This document shows positions 1 to 10,970 of a DNA stretch of 64,000 nucleotides, piece by piece; positions within the stretch are counted from its first letter, which is position 1; every line of letters starts with the position of its first letter. A program made the translations under genes and the position numbers. This DNA is from Diphasiastrum complanatum. Lineage: Eukaryota; Streptophyta; Lycopodiopsida; Lycopodiales; Lycopodiaceae. The notes under the pieces are model-generated. The model worked only from the letters and a program-made list of their open reading frames with translations. It was not told the DNA's origin and did no database searches. The DNA is taken from the NCBI GenBank assembly GCA_029204225.1, contig MU832005.1:1-64000 (forward strand), given 5' to 3'.

Positions 1-1005
1 CTTATGTATTGGTCTATGCCACTAGATCTACCAAGGTTGGGGGAGAATTGTTCCTCAAGTATAGTTTCAACCGTCCTTTGCCCAAATGTTTGCAAAAGAC
101 AATAAGTCAAATGTGAATATATAAATGTTGTTGACATGCAAATATGTATAATTCATGCATTTCTGATTGTATTTGGCTTGTGTCATTAAATCTGTCAAAT
201 GTTAGGAAAACTGTTCGTCAAATGTAGTCTCAGTTGTCATTTGCTTAGATGTTTACAGAAGATGATAAGTGAAAGCTAATGCATGTGAAATTTATAAATA
301 TGTAAATATGTAGAAGCGTGCAATTCTTTGAGTTCATTGAATGTTAACAGGTTGAAAATAATAATGTTCTAATAGATACATTGGTATGTTGGTATATTGT
401 TGATATATTGGTAGTTTTATTGTTGCTATGATGATTTTCATTCCAGCATCATGTTTATTATTGTGATTTTCATTGAAACCCATCAGTGAGAAAGTACAAT
501 ATCTCAAGAGAAATGCAAATGGCACTTATGTAATGGTTTGTGCCACTAGATCTATCAAGGTTTTAGGGAGGGATTGTTTATTAAGTATAGTTTCAACCAT
601 CTTTTTCCCTAATGTTTGCAAAAGACAATAAGTCAAATGTGAATATTTAAAATTTGTTAATCTGCCAATATCTACAATCCACGCATTCTTGATTGTATTT
701 GGTTTGTCTCATTGGATAACTATTTGTCAAATATAGTCTCAATTGTCATTTGACTAGATGTTTACAAAAGATAATAAGTTGAAGCTAATGTATGTGAAAT
801 TTATAAATATGTAAATATGTAGAAGCATGCAATTCTTTGAGTTCATCGAATGTTAACAAGTTGGAAAGAGAAATGGTCTAATAGATACATTGGTATGTTC
901 GTACCTTTAACAAAGAAAAAATCAACATTCATGCGACATTTAGATCTATCAAGTATGGGGAGGAATTGTTTATCAAGCATAGTCTCAAGTTACTTTTTGT
1001 TGTTT
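1..1005. repeat. Tandem repeat of about 520 bp, two units plus a partial third
   Basis: The text starting at 1 (CTTATGTATTGGTCTATGCC, then the CACTAGATCTACCAAGG phrase) recurs from about 524, and both units continue in parallel through AAATTTATAAATATGTAAATATG and GTTAACA to about 395 and 902. A third, shorter copy of the opening phrase (TTTAGATCTATCAAGTATGGGG) lies at about 940-1000. The second unit has small internal deletions. No coding sequence is recognisable. The first unit may continue to the left of the window. Confidence 0.75.
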
Positions 1006-1229
1006 TGGTATATAGGATTCTTCATCCTCGTTTAGCGTTGAAGACAATAATCCTTGTAATGGCCAATGTAGATGACAAATGTCAGACAATGGTCCTCATA
1101 TAGAGCAATTATCTCATCATCAACATCAAGGATTAAGAGAGAAGATGGAAATTGATGAAGCACATTAATCAAGAGACCAATGCATATGAATCTAGCTCAT
1201 CTACCTCTTTGCAGACAAGTTCCAACAAT

Positions 1230-3056
1230 GAAAATGAGCTTCCAATGAATGAAGAATTTGAAGCCATAGAAGACATGTTGGATGCTATGTATGAAAATAA
1301 TAATGCAAATACACAATGAATAAGATGAGGAGGCACTTTTGTCCAAAGAAGACTCAGAAATTGTGAGAAAAAACAAAGACAACATTTTACCCTAGAGCAA
1401 ACACATCTTGTTTGGGGACTTCTCTACTTCTATCAAATCTTCAAGCCAAACATAGATGGAGTGACCAAAGCCTCACATCACCATTTGAGTTAAAAAAAAA
1501 TTCTCTACTTGTCATATTTACTTTGAAACAAACTTTACAATTTGGACATCTGTTGATAATTTTCTAATATGACTTTTTTTGCCATATAAAAGACTATTGA
1601 AAAACAAGATTTTAATTTCCCATAAGGGAATGTCATGCCTGAAACAAGAGATAAGGCACGAAAAATGTTGAGTAACATCAAGATGGACTACAAGAAATAT
1701 CATGCATGTCCAAAGAATTGCATTTTATATTGAGGTAGGTTCCAATCACTCAAGAAATGTCCCATTTGTGATACTCTTCAATATAGAGATGATTTGCAAG
1801 GGGCAACCATTTTGTGCAAACTTTTACGATATTTTCTAGTAATTCCATGATTGCAACATCTATTTCATTATAAATCTCTTGCATAACTTATGGATTGGCA
1901 TGCACACCATACCTCTATAGATGGGATGATGATGATGCCTTCATATTCACCTACATGGAAACAAATCAACAAAGAGTATCCAAGCTTTGTCAATGAGTCA
2001 AGAAATGTGAGATTTGGTCTTGCAACTACGTGGTCCATTTGGTTTGTTTGCTTGATAAATTATATGGCACTTCTTATTCTTGGCCAACACAAGGTTAAGA
2101 ATATGGATGTATATCTTGAGCTACTTATTGACAGGTTGGGAGATTTGTGAAAAAAAGGGATAAAAGCATATGATATTTCGTGCCTTCTACATGAAAGGGA
2201 TCTTACACTACATGCCATTGTGACGTGGACAATGCATGACTATTCATGATTGAGTGAATGGTTAGGTAGTCATTCAAACAATGTCTATTTTGTGTACATA
2301 GGGGTTTGTTTACAATTACATACAACTACCTTTTGACATTTACATAATATACTTCAATTGCTAGAATTATTGTGTTGGCATGTAATTTTTTCAATAGTGA
2401 TTGATAGTATATGTTTGTTGGGTAGGCTTTACAACAGTTGGAAAGCATGTTTGCTATTTGTCCAGGCCAAATCTTGTGGCAAGATACTCTCATAGTCCCA
2501 AGAAAGTTGTTCATAAAAATCATCATAAATACTTCCATGAAGGCCATCCAGTTAGAAACATTCATAGAAGAAGTTTTGGAGAAGTGTTGAGAGAGACATG
2601 CCTCCAAAGAAGATGCCTATGGAAGATTGGCAAAGACTCTAGGAGGAGTCTCAAAAAAAGCCAAGTGATGGTATGAAAAGATTATCTATATTTCATTGTC
2701 TAGAATATTGGAATGGAAACACTTGATTGGTGAAAAATAAGCCACTATTGCAAGGCATGATCTAAGACAATAAAATACCCAAAAAAAATATTGGATAAAG
2801 GATGGTGAAGATCATACTCCATAAGCACCTTGGACATTCACTAAGGAGGAGCTTCACCATGTGTGTTCCGTTATTCATGACATTAGAACACCAATTGGTT
2901 TTGCCCATTTTCTATGGACATCATTCACAGTGGATGGAAAGCTTCAAGATGTTAAGTTTGAGAATTGGCTAATGTGGGGCTGGAATACAAGGCCTAAGGG
3001 GCATTTCAATGGAGTCCGAGAGAGTTCGACCTTACAAGGAAGGAGCCTTTGTACGT
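1230..3056 (+). pseudogene. Relic of a CACTA (En/Spm, TNP2-type) transposase
   Basis: Scattered plus-strand segments, in shifting frames, follow the order of a TNP2 transposase. About 1630-1740 reads as ARKMLSNIKMDYKKYHACPK, then NCILY and KKCPICDTLQ (the zinc-ribbon-like part). About 1815-1865 gives LLRYFLVIP. From 1890 comes MDWHAHH, then TWKQINKEYPSFVNESRNVR and FGLAT, followed by NMDVYLELLIDRLGDL; these match the conserved TNP2 core (W-H, EYPxF, DPRNVRLGLA, KDIDVYLxPLIDEL). About 2861-2990 (VIHDIRTPIGFAHFLWTSFT) matches a C-terminal TNP2 segment. Many stops and frameshifts make it non-functional. I could not locate CACTA terminal repeats. The family assignment rests on motif order and is fairly secure. 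Confidence 0.75.
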
Positions 3057-4020
3057 AATTATTTTGGTAATCAATTTTTTTTAATTAATGGCCCAAGCAT
3101 GGCATCTTGCGTGTATAAGCCCATCTTGAAGAGCCCATCTGTAGTTAAGCCCGAAATGGCATCCTGCGAGTATAAGCCCAACTTGTGATGCCACTATTAA
3201 TTAGGGAGCAAGGAATAGAATTAGCAAGTCTCAAGGTTCAACTTGGACTTAAAAAAAGTTAAGCAAAAGTCAAAGTCAAGTCCCCAAAAAGGAACTTGCA
3301 TGGTATTTTGAGACTTGTATTATCTTGTCCCATAAGTGATTATGGAAAGGAAACTCCACAAGCTTCTATAAAAAGAAGCTCATTATATGTAATTTCCATC
3401 CTTAATGCAAGAGAGCGAAGTGCTGCTATTTTGGATCCATGTGTGCTAAATGTGGTGTTTCACCAATGTTAGTATAACTTTGTGTGTTATGCATATTTGC
3501 ATAAGGTTCTTACTACTTTAGCCTCTTTTTAGCATGTATGTCTAATTTGGAGTTTATCTAATTTAGTTATGCATGTAGAGAGAGAGTAGGAGGGGGTGGA
3601 GTCCTAGTTAGGGGAGAGAGTGAAAAAGGAGGGAAACGAGAGAGTGTGAAAGAGAGGGTGTGAGAGATAACGAGTGAGTTGATGTTTGTTTTGGTTATGT
3701 TTTGTAGTTTCCATGCAACATTGCTTGTAAGTAGAAGTAGATTTCTTATTTAGTTTTGTTGCAAGCATCTCAAAGGCTCCTAGGATCGAGCCCACTCCCC
3801 GGACTACACATGACTTAGAAGGAAGATGGGAGCACCGTCTTCTTCTTGACAACATTGGCTCCGTTGCTAGGGAGCCAAATGCTTGCCAACATTTCTTGTT
3901 TAGTTCTTTTTTTTTAACTTGCTTTTGTTGTAATGACTGTGGTGCCCTTACTATCGAGGTGCACACACTGGCAATGAGTGCACTTCATACCAACCGGTCC
4001 CAGATACTTCCTTGATCAAA
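3057..4020 (+). other. Possible LTR tail with a tRNA-Asp-like primer site; no gene
   Basis: A TATA-like TATAAAAAG lies at 3367-3375. At 3854-3873 the text ATTGGCTCCGTTGCTAGGGA resembles the TGGCGCCGTTGCCGGGGA primer-binding site of Tat/Athila gypsy elements, with several mismatches, and it includes a small dyad GGCTCC/GGAGCC. A zinc-knuckle reading frame begins only about 150 bp later, so if this is a 5' LTR end most of gag has been deleted. The sequence does not resemble the LTR at 14013. At about 3080-3185 the phrase ATGGCATC(T/C)TGCG is duplicated. Confidence 0.3.
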
Positions 4021-6127
4021 TGTGACATCTGCAACTTTATGGGGCATACCTCTCTTTATTGCTATTATAACCCGAGGAACCAGCCTCACAACCAGTCAGG
4101 AGGACATACTCAACCTCCTCGATAACCGTTTGTTTCACAAAACCAACATACACACTATCCACCACGAAACAACCAAATCCATATACAAGAGTTGCCCACA
4201 ACCTCGACATGAACCTCAACCACAACTGGCACTCTTAGGACCACCTCCACGAGGAGAACCCGATCTAGGAGCACAAAAACATCGCAATCCTCGAGAGTCT
4301 GCACAGACACATCTTGTTGGAAACTCCTATGATCACTTCTATAATCAAGATACAACACTTCCATCTGTTAGTTCTCAACAATATCAAACAAACAACTCAA
4401 GCTGGTGCAAACGAGATGAGTATTCAACACCACCAAAAAATCCAGCACAGCTAGCCATCCAAGATGGTTATGCTATTGCCACAGGCCCAATGAGCAACCG
4501 CTGCTTTATTTGTGGCGAAACGAGACATTCCATGGCCGACTATAAAGTTAAAAACCAATACCATGCGGAATGTCCATACTGTGTTCGCAAACACAGCTTC
4601 AAAGATTGCCCTAAACACCCTAACATGATCCTTCCAGTACGTCATATATCATCCGAACTTGTTAGAGTTCTCACTAGAGCACAACGCCAACAACAAGAAC
4701 AACAACAAAATAATGTCAAATCAGCTGACCCCCAGGGAAGCCACTTGATGGCTTCCACATTACCAAAAGATTACCCAGACCCAAAGGTGGAACAATGGCA
4801 ATACAATGAGCTTCGAGATGAGATTTTGCGAGAGGAAGAACATACAAAAAGTCTGTTCTCAGCTCATATCCCCAAAAAGGAACAATCCCTACAGGGACTT
4901 GAAATATTTTCTGATCTCCTGCAAGCTCAACTCACCATGCCGTTTCATACCGCAATAAAATCCTTCACTGGGCTTCAATGTTATATCCATCAAAATTTTC
5001 AACTGCCTACTATTCCTGACGAACAGCAGGAAACACATGAGATTCCTGAAATTTCCCAGATTCCTATGAATCTGTTGAATATAGGTGTTGCTAAAGGGAC
5101 TAGCATCACCCTACCTTTGTCCTATAAAGACTATCCCACAGTATCTGCTATCCTAGATAGCGGATCAGGCGTTAATATAATGGCTTTGTCATTGGCAAAG
5201 TCATGGGGCTTCCATACCCTCGATCAACCACAATATAAACTTCACATGGCTGATCAACGAGTTACTGACCCTGTTGGTCATTTATCAAATATAAAAGTTC
5301 ACATAGTAGGTGCCAAATTTGTGCTAGATTGTGTCATCTTAGATTTGCCAGAAAATAACAATACATATAAACTCCTTCTTGGTACACCCTGGCTCCAGAT
5401 GGCAGGTGTTGTCCAAGATTGGAAGCATAGCAAAATTACCTTTGGTAACCAGGATAAACGAGTCACGGTTGACTCAACATCCCATGTCAAGCCTACCAAG
5501 GTATACGATGATTGGTCATCCACAACATACGATGAATCAGATAGCGTCCCGATCCAACCAAAAGGTCACTATACGAGATCCACGGACATAATTAATTGGG
5601 GTCACGCACTAGCCACTGTGGACTGTACTGATTCCAATCAATGTCGTATCGAAACTGCTGCAGCAGATGTGGATATTTTCCCATCCTCTACAAACATTGA
5701 CACACCCATCATCCCACTTATGATGATTGACCCGATTCCTATAGTGTGGTGCCCAGGAGAACCTAGTGTCTCTACCGTCCATGTTTTGGAAGAAGGTATT
5801 CTTTCCATGGATGATGTAGACATGACGGATGAACATGTACTCCTATATCTAGATGCACAACCTTATCCGCCAAAATCAATTCTTAAGGAGATAACGACAC
5901 CAGGACCATTGGCTCACGTCCAACTGACATCCAAGCTACCCAACACACAAACATACAAGCCCAAACCCAAAGTATATACATGGGATGTGTATCCCGACAA
6001 AGTCTGGGATACAATCGATGACGATATGATGAGTGAGGTACCAACACCGCCCACTCAAAAACGACAAAAACCTCGATTACAAACAACTAAAGTTATTGAT
6101 ACAAAATTAACCGAGTGTCAAAAATAG
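4021..6127 (+). pseudogene. Ty3/gypsy gag C-terminus and aspartic protease
   Basis: At 4021-4062 a CX2CX4HX4C zinc knuckle (CDICNFMGHTSLYC) is readable in one frame. The 701-codon open frame from 4022 is offset by one base, so an early frameshift separates them. That frame carries two more Cys/His clusters: CFICGETRH at 4502 and CPYCVRKHSFKDC at 4571-4609. It also has a Gln-rich stretch near 4680-4710 and the retroviral-type protease active site AILDSGSGVNIM at 5147-5182. The protein is the nucleocapsid tail plus protease of a gypsy polyprotein. The open frame ends at a TAG (6125-6127) and continues in the same frame as the RT-encoding ORF. Most of gag upstream is absent. Confidence 0.8.
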
Positions 6128-6916
6128 ATGTGTGAGAAGCTTAAACAACCGATCAAGCCCTTGTCAAAAGGGACAGAAACCAAACAATCCGACCACGCTT
6201 CCACGTCCGGTAGTGAATCACCTCAGATGATTCCCAAAGTTCCCAAACCTTTTGTCGACCCACCTTTTGATCTTCCACAGAAGTTCAAAAACTTTACACT
6301 GGATGACGTTGTTATCCAGTTACCACAACCACATCGGGAACCTACACCAAATTCCAACTCCTTTGAAGGACCTGCTAAGACCATTCCACTAAACCTTAAA
6401 GATCCTGACGAGGAGATAGATCAAATAGTTTATGTTGGTGCACATTTGTCATCAACCCAACTTGCTGATCTGGAAACATTACTTCGCAAATACAGGGATG
6501 AATTTGCATGGAATCATAGAGAAATGAAAGGAATCCCACCTGAAATAGTCGTCCACAGGATTCCTTTAGAAGACAATGCTAAGCCTATTAGGATTAAACC
6601 CTATAAATCTAACCCTGTCTATCGTGAGAGAATCGACGAAGATATTAAGAAATTGTTGGATGCTGGCTTCATTTATAAAGTTCAACATACTGATTGGGTA
6701 TCACCCATTGTGGTTGTACCCAAGAAAAACAGCAAGCTTCGTATCTATGTCGATCTCAAAAACCTTAATGCGGTTATGAAGAAAGACCATTTTTTCTTGC
6801 CTTTAATGACTCAAATCCCAGAGGAAATGGCAGGAGCTGAAGCTTTCATCTTCTTGGATGGATTCAGCGGGTATTTCCTTGTTCAAATAGCCCCTAAATA
6901 TAAACATAAAAAATGA
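6128..6916 (+). pseudogene. Ty3/gypsy reverse transcriptase, N-terminal part
   Basis: This frame continues the preceding one across a single TAG. It encodes the pol linker and the start of RT: FAWNHREMKGIPPEIVVHRI, KPYKSN, DWVSPIVVVPKKNSKLRIYV and FLDGFSGY (the first RT catalytic Asp region) are standard gypsy RT blocks. The frame is lost near 6905-6913 in a run of A residues; the next block (MTFAIENGVYAYNLMPFGLC) resumes two bases out of register. RT copies the element RNA into cDNA within cytoplasmic particles. The damage makes this copy inactive. Confidence 0.85.
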
Positions 6917-7662
6917 CCTTTGCAATAGAGAATGGGGTTTATGCTTATAACCTTATGCCTTTTGGCTTATGCAACGCCCCTTCAACGTTCCAAAGGGTCA
7001 TGCAAATGGCCTTTCAAAATCTGTTACATTGAATCGTGGAGATTTATCTCGACGATCTAGGTGTACATTCCTCCATAGCTACACACCTTGACGCCCTGGA
7101 GAAAATCTTCATTCGCTGTCATAGATTTGGAATCTCACTAAACCTTGATAAATGCCAAATATGGGTCACCCATGGGGTCGTACTCGGGCATATAATTTCA
7201 AAGGACGGTATTTCTACTGACCCATCAAAAATCAAGGTTATAGTGGAAATGCTCTTACCTGCAACAGTGAAGGAATTATATGTCTTCCTCGGTCATAAAA
7301 ATTATTATCGCATCTTTATAATTGACTATGCCGGCAAGGCACGCCTCGGTTATTTAGCTGTGGTAGATCCTCGCTGGATCGAAGAACGAATTAAAGCCTT
7401 TGAGGGGTTGAAAATAGCCCTCACCACGGCTCCCATACTCCGCTCGCTAGATTACACGAAAGATTTCCATGTGCATACTGACGCAAGTAAGTATGCCATT
7501 GGAAGTCTTCTTGCACAACCGGACGAGTATGGCAAAGACTTCCCAATATGTTTCTTGAGTAGACAATTGGTGCCTGCTGAAGTAAACTATACAACCACCG
7601 AGAGAGAGGCATCGACGATGGTCTATGTTGTGCAACAACTAAGACATTATTTATTAGGCTAG
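6913..7662 (+). pseudogene. Ty3/gypsy reverse transcriptase catalytic core and RNase H start
   Basis: After the frameshift the frame reads YNLMPFGLCNAPSTFQRVMQ, then a TGA at 7030-7032 (a likely CGA change), then EIYLDDL at 7039-7059 containing the YxDD catalytic pair. It continues with the RT thumb (LGHIISKDGISTDPSK) and the RNase H domain: HTDASKYAIGSLLAQ (catalytic Asp) and TEREASTMVY (catalytic Glu). A TAG at 7660-7662 interrupts RNase H after RHYLLG. All later pol blocks up to 8748 are in this same frame, so the stops are point changes rather than gene boundaries. Confidence 0.85.
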
Positions 7663-8262
7663 ACCTTTGTGTTCTACACAGACCATCAAGCCCTTCTATA
7701 TATCGTCAATAAATCCGGTAAAACGGGACGTATAGTTCGATGGCTGTTGATTTTAGAGGAATTTAGTTTTCGCGTAGTCGTTCGGAAAGGGACCCAACAT
7801 TTCATGACAGGCCACCTTTCCAGACTACCAAGTGCTGAAAAAGCAACTGCACCAGTCAACGATGATCTCCCTAATGCCTGCCTTTTTCAAATCGATGCTA
7901 CACCCTTATGGGATGAGGAGATCACCCAGTTCTTCACAACAGGCAGACTCAAAGAAGGCCTGAGTATGGCGGCAAAAAGAAAATTTTTGCTAAAAGCAAC
8001 GCCCTTTCAGTTAATTGCGGGACAACTTTACAAAAGGGGCATTGACGGTATCATTCGCCGATGTGCTTATGAATCTGAAATATGACCTATCATATCTCAA
8101 GCTCATGAGGGCATTGGAGGTGGCCACTTTTCTGCTGAAGCCACAACGAAGATTATCCTTCGAGCAGAACTATGGTGGCCATCTTTGTTTAAGGACACAT
8201 TTGCTGTCATTAAAGCGTGTGATGTCTGTCAATGAGCCAAGAAAAACACCAAAGTAGACTTC
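7663..8262 (+). pseudogene. Ty3/gypsy RNase H C-terminus and integrase HHCC zinc finger
   Basis: The RNase H block FYTDHQALLYIVNK and the tether with TGHLSRL follow the TAG at 7660 in the same frame. The integrase zinc finger is split by two TGA codons (8083-8085 and 8233-8235): AHEGIGGGHFS supplies the two His and ACDVCQ the two Cys. The second TGA follows CQ, where CR(A/T)K is usual, consistent with CGA to TGA. No chromodomain was seen further downstream. Confidence 0.8.
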
Positions 8263-9191
8263 ATGCAGTTGACTCATATTATAGAAGACGAAGCCTTCCA
8301 TAACTGGGAAATTGACTTTGTTGGACCAATCAGTCCAGCAGCAAAACATACTCAAGCTTGTTACATCCTCATAGCCACAGATTATGCCACTAAGTGGGTG
8401 GAGGCTCGAGCAACGAAGGACGCTAATGCAAAAACAGTCATGCATTACAAAAACATTATTACACGTTTTGGCTGTCCCATTGAGTTAGTTAGTGATCGCG
8501 GCACACATTTTTTAAATGCTGTCATTGATAACCTCCTACGCCATTACCTTGTTGTTAACCGAAAAAGTACACCGTACTACCCTAAATATAATGGCCAGGC
8601 TGAATCAACTAACAAGACGATATGTAAAATTTTGACCAAGATAGTTGAAACCAGTCGTTTTGATTGGGAAACAAAACTTTTCTTAGCTGTTTGGGCTTAC
8701 CGCACCACCCCGAAGAAAGCCACTGGGGGGTTACCCCTTTCCACTTAGTATATGGTCAAGAGGCGGTAATGCCAGAAGAATTCTTAGTCCCATCATTACG
8801 AGTCATGGAAGCTTTTTCAACAGATTTCTGTGAAAAAGCTGCAATCGAACAAGAACTCAAAACCAGGCTATTCACGTTAACCCAGTTATGCGAGACAAGA
8901 CTTATATCTTACCACGCACAATTGGTTAATAAACGACGCCAAAAGGCCTGGCATGACCGTCACCTACGCAATAAAGATCTACATTTAGGTGACCAGATGC
9001 TTCTTTATACATCCAAGAAGCACCCCGACAAATTGAAATTCATAAGTGAGGGGCCGTATGCTATTAATAAAATCTATCCTAATGGTGCAGTCCAGTTGCA
9101 AACACTTGACGGAATCCTCCTAGACACTGTCGTAAACGGTGGTCGTCTAAGGCGGTATTACGAAGAGTTGTTTTTTGTTGACCCAATTTAA
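8263..9191 (+). pseudogene. Ty3/gypsy integrase core and GPY/F-type C-terminus
   Basis: The DDE core is visible: NWEIDFVGPI (first Asp), LVSDRGTHFLNAV (second Asp) and YNGQAESTNK (Glu). The frame shifts at a run of six G near 8727; the continuation reads TPFHLVYGQEAVMPEEFLVP, then an HxxxLxxKRRQKAWHDRHL segment and the C-terminal GPYAINKIYPNGAVQLQTLD module. Pol ends at 9191 with no chromodomain, which together with the tRNA-Asp-like primer sites nearby suggests the Tat/Athila side of the gypsy tree. Integrase inserts element cDNA into chromosomes; this copy is broken by the frameshift. Confidence 0.85.
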
Positions 9192-9589
9192 CATCTTTTC
9201 CCTAGTATAAATTTTACATTTTACATTTTTTATTCTTTCTTTCTATTTTTCTTATGTTCTTGCTTGTAGTTCTAGTTTTCCATGCCTATTTTTCACCTCA
9301 TTCCTTGTTTATACTTCATACCATTACTTATGTACTTTCTATGCAATCTCTTCTTCCTGTACATATTCCTGGGTCATGGATGTTCTAGATCAACAAATGA
9401 TAGGCTACACCATCGAAAATGATTCTCACACTTTAGCCACCTCATCTCTGTCTAACTAGTATCTCAAGCATACAAACATTCCTGGGGATACACTCTTTTC
9501 ATAAGAACTTCTACTCTGGGCCACACTCATATTTTCAACTGGAAGTTCTTCACTAGCATTACACAGATCCATTCCTTCATATTGGGATT
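9192..9589. other. No gene; start of the gypsy 3' region
   Basis: This is T- and C-rich sequence following pol. I see no conserved reading frame. It leads directly into the minisatellite. Confidence 0.5.
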
Positions 9590-10095
9590 TTGTCAAATCT
9601 CAACCGACAGGATCCACTCAAATCTCAACCGACGGGATCAGCTCAAATCTTAACCGACGGGAGCAACTCAAATCTCAACAGATGGGATCCGTTCAGATCT
9701 CAACCAATGGATTTTTATCAGATCTTGACCGATGTGACTCTCTTAGATCTCGACCGACGCAACTCTCTCAGATCTCGACTGACGCAACTCTCTCAGATCT
9801 CGGCCGACGCGACTCTCTCAGATCTCGACCGACGTGTCTCTCTCAGATCTTGACTGACATGACTCTCTCAGATCTCGGCCGACGCAACTCTCCCAGATCT
9901 CGACCGACGCGACTCTCTCAGATCTCGACCGACGTGACTCTCCCAGATCTCAACCGACGCGACTCTCTTAGATCTCGACCGACGCGACTTTCTTAGATCT
10001 CGACCGACACGACTCTCTCAGATTTCGACCGACGCGACTCTCTCACATTTCAACCGACGCGACTCCATCAAATCTCGACCGACGCTTCTCATTCA
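9590..10095 (+). repeat. 25-bp minisatellite in the gypsy 3' region
   Basis: About 20 copies of a 25-bp unit occur here. The unit is GATCTCGACCGACGCG followed by ACTCTCTCA; the first few units vary (CAAATCTCAACCGACGGGATC). Because 25 is not a multiple of three, the apparent ORFs (repeats of the type SQISTDATLSDLDRR) only reflect the repeat and are not genes. The core TCTCRACCGACGC is shared with arrays at 10741-10925 and, in reverse, 24680-25262. Confidence 0.9.
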
Positions 10096-10740
10096 AAATC
10101 CAACAAACAGACACGTCCCGTGGTGCCCAAACCCAGCCGACGGCGTCCATAAATGCCATTACCTCGATGCCATTTGCACCTCAGCGAAGTGTGAACTTTG
10201 CAATTCTCTGGTGATGATCTACTGGCGATTTTTCAGCTCTCCTACACGATCCTGATGCTCTCTCGTTTTGTGCATCCGTGGTTGCTTCCACACCATCTCC
10301 ACCCAGTATCAGCCATCTTAGTGTGTTTTCCATTGAGAGCACCATCATCAACAATCTCCAAACCTAATATCACCAGTGGAGAACAACGCATTTGAAACAT
10401 TTCGCATGCTGAGGAGTAGTGTCATGCAAGCATTCAACACGCTTCGGTTACACTATTGAGTATCACCTTTTAATCATACACACTTTTCTTTCATCATCTC
10501 CAAAAATCCGTTTTCACTAAAAACTACTTTCTTTACATCTCCCCATATATTCATCCTTTGTGCTCAGTCACAAACATATACCCACATCTTCTTTTTCAGA
10601 ACTTCTACATTCCATTCTTCACACCATACTTAGTTTGCCACACATCCTCTATACCCTTCTATCCACAACACCTCCACTTTCACACACCTTCCTTCCCAAC
10701 CTCAGTTCCTCACAGTCCATTCCTTTTTCGCCATCAATCC
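10096..10740. other. No gene recognised; C/T-rich stretch between minisatellites
   Basis: The sequence is pyrimidine-rich on the plus strand (runs such as CACACCTTCCTTCCC). Short open frames here have low-complexity Ser/Pro/His composition and no domain. Confidence 0.4.
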
Positions 10741-10925
10741 CTTCAGCCAAACCTTCCATCACATCTCAGCCGACGCCTTTCTATCACATCTCAGCCAACA
10801 CCCTCCGCTCACATCTCAGCCGACACCCTCCGCTCACATCTCAACCGATGCCCTCTGCTCACATCTCAGCCGACGCCATCCGCTCACGTCTCAACCAACA
10901 CCTGTTAACCCTGTCTGAAATCTCA
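10741..10925 (+). repeat. Second 25-bp minisatellite with the same core
   Basis: About six to seven units of CATCTCAGCCGACGC followed by CCTCCGCTCA are present, also 25 bp. The CTCARCCGACGC core matches the array at 9590, but the rest of the unit differs. It ends shortly before a potential start codon at about 10971. Confidence 0.85.
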
Positions 10926-10970
10926 ACCGACACCTTTTTTTCTAGATTTTTTTTTTCCAGTTTTTTCATC

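Noticed and set aside
9590-9996. Repeat-protein genes over the minisatellite (also 24674-25328)
   Set aside because: The unit is 25 (or 24) bp and open frames appear on both strands only because the unit lacks stops; no start context or homology.
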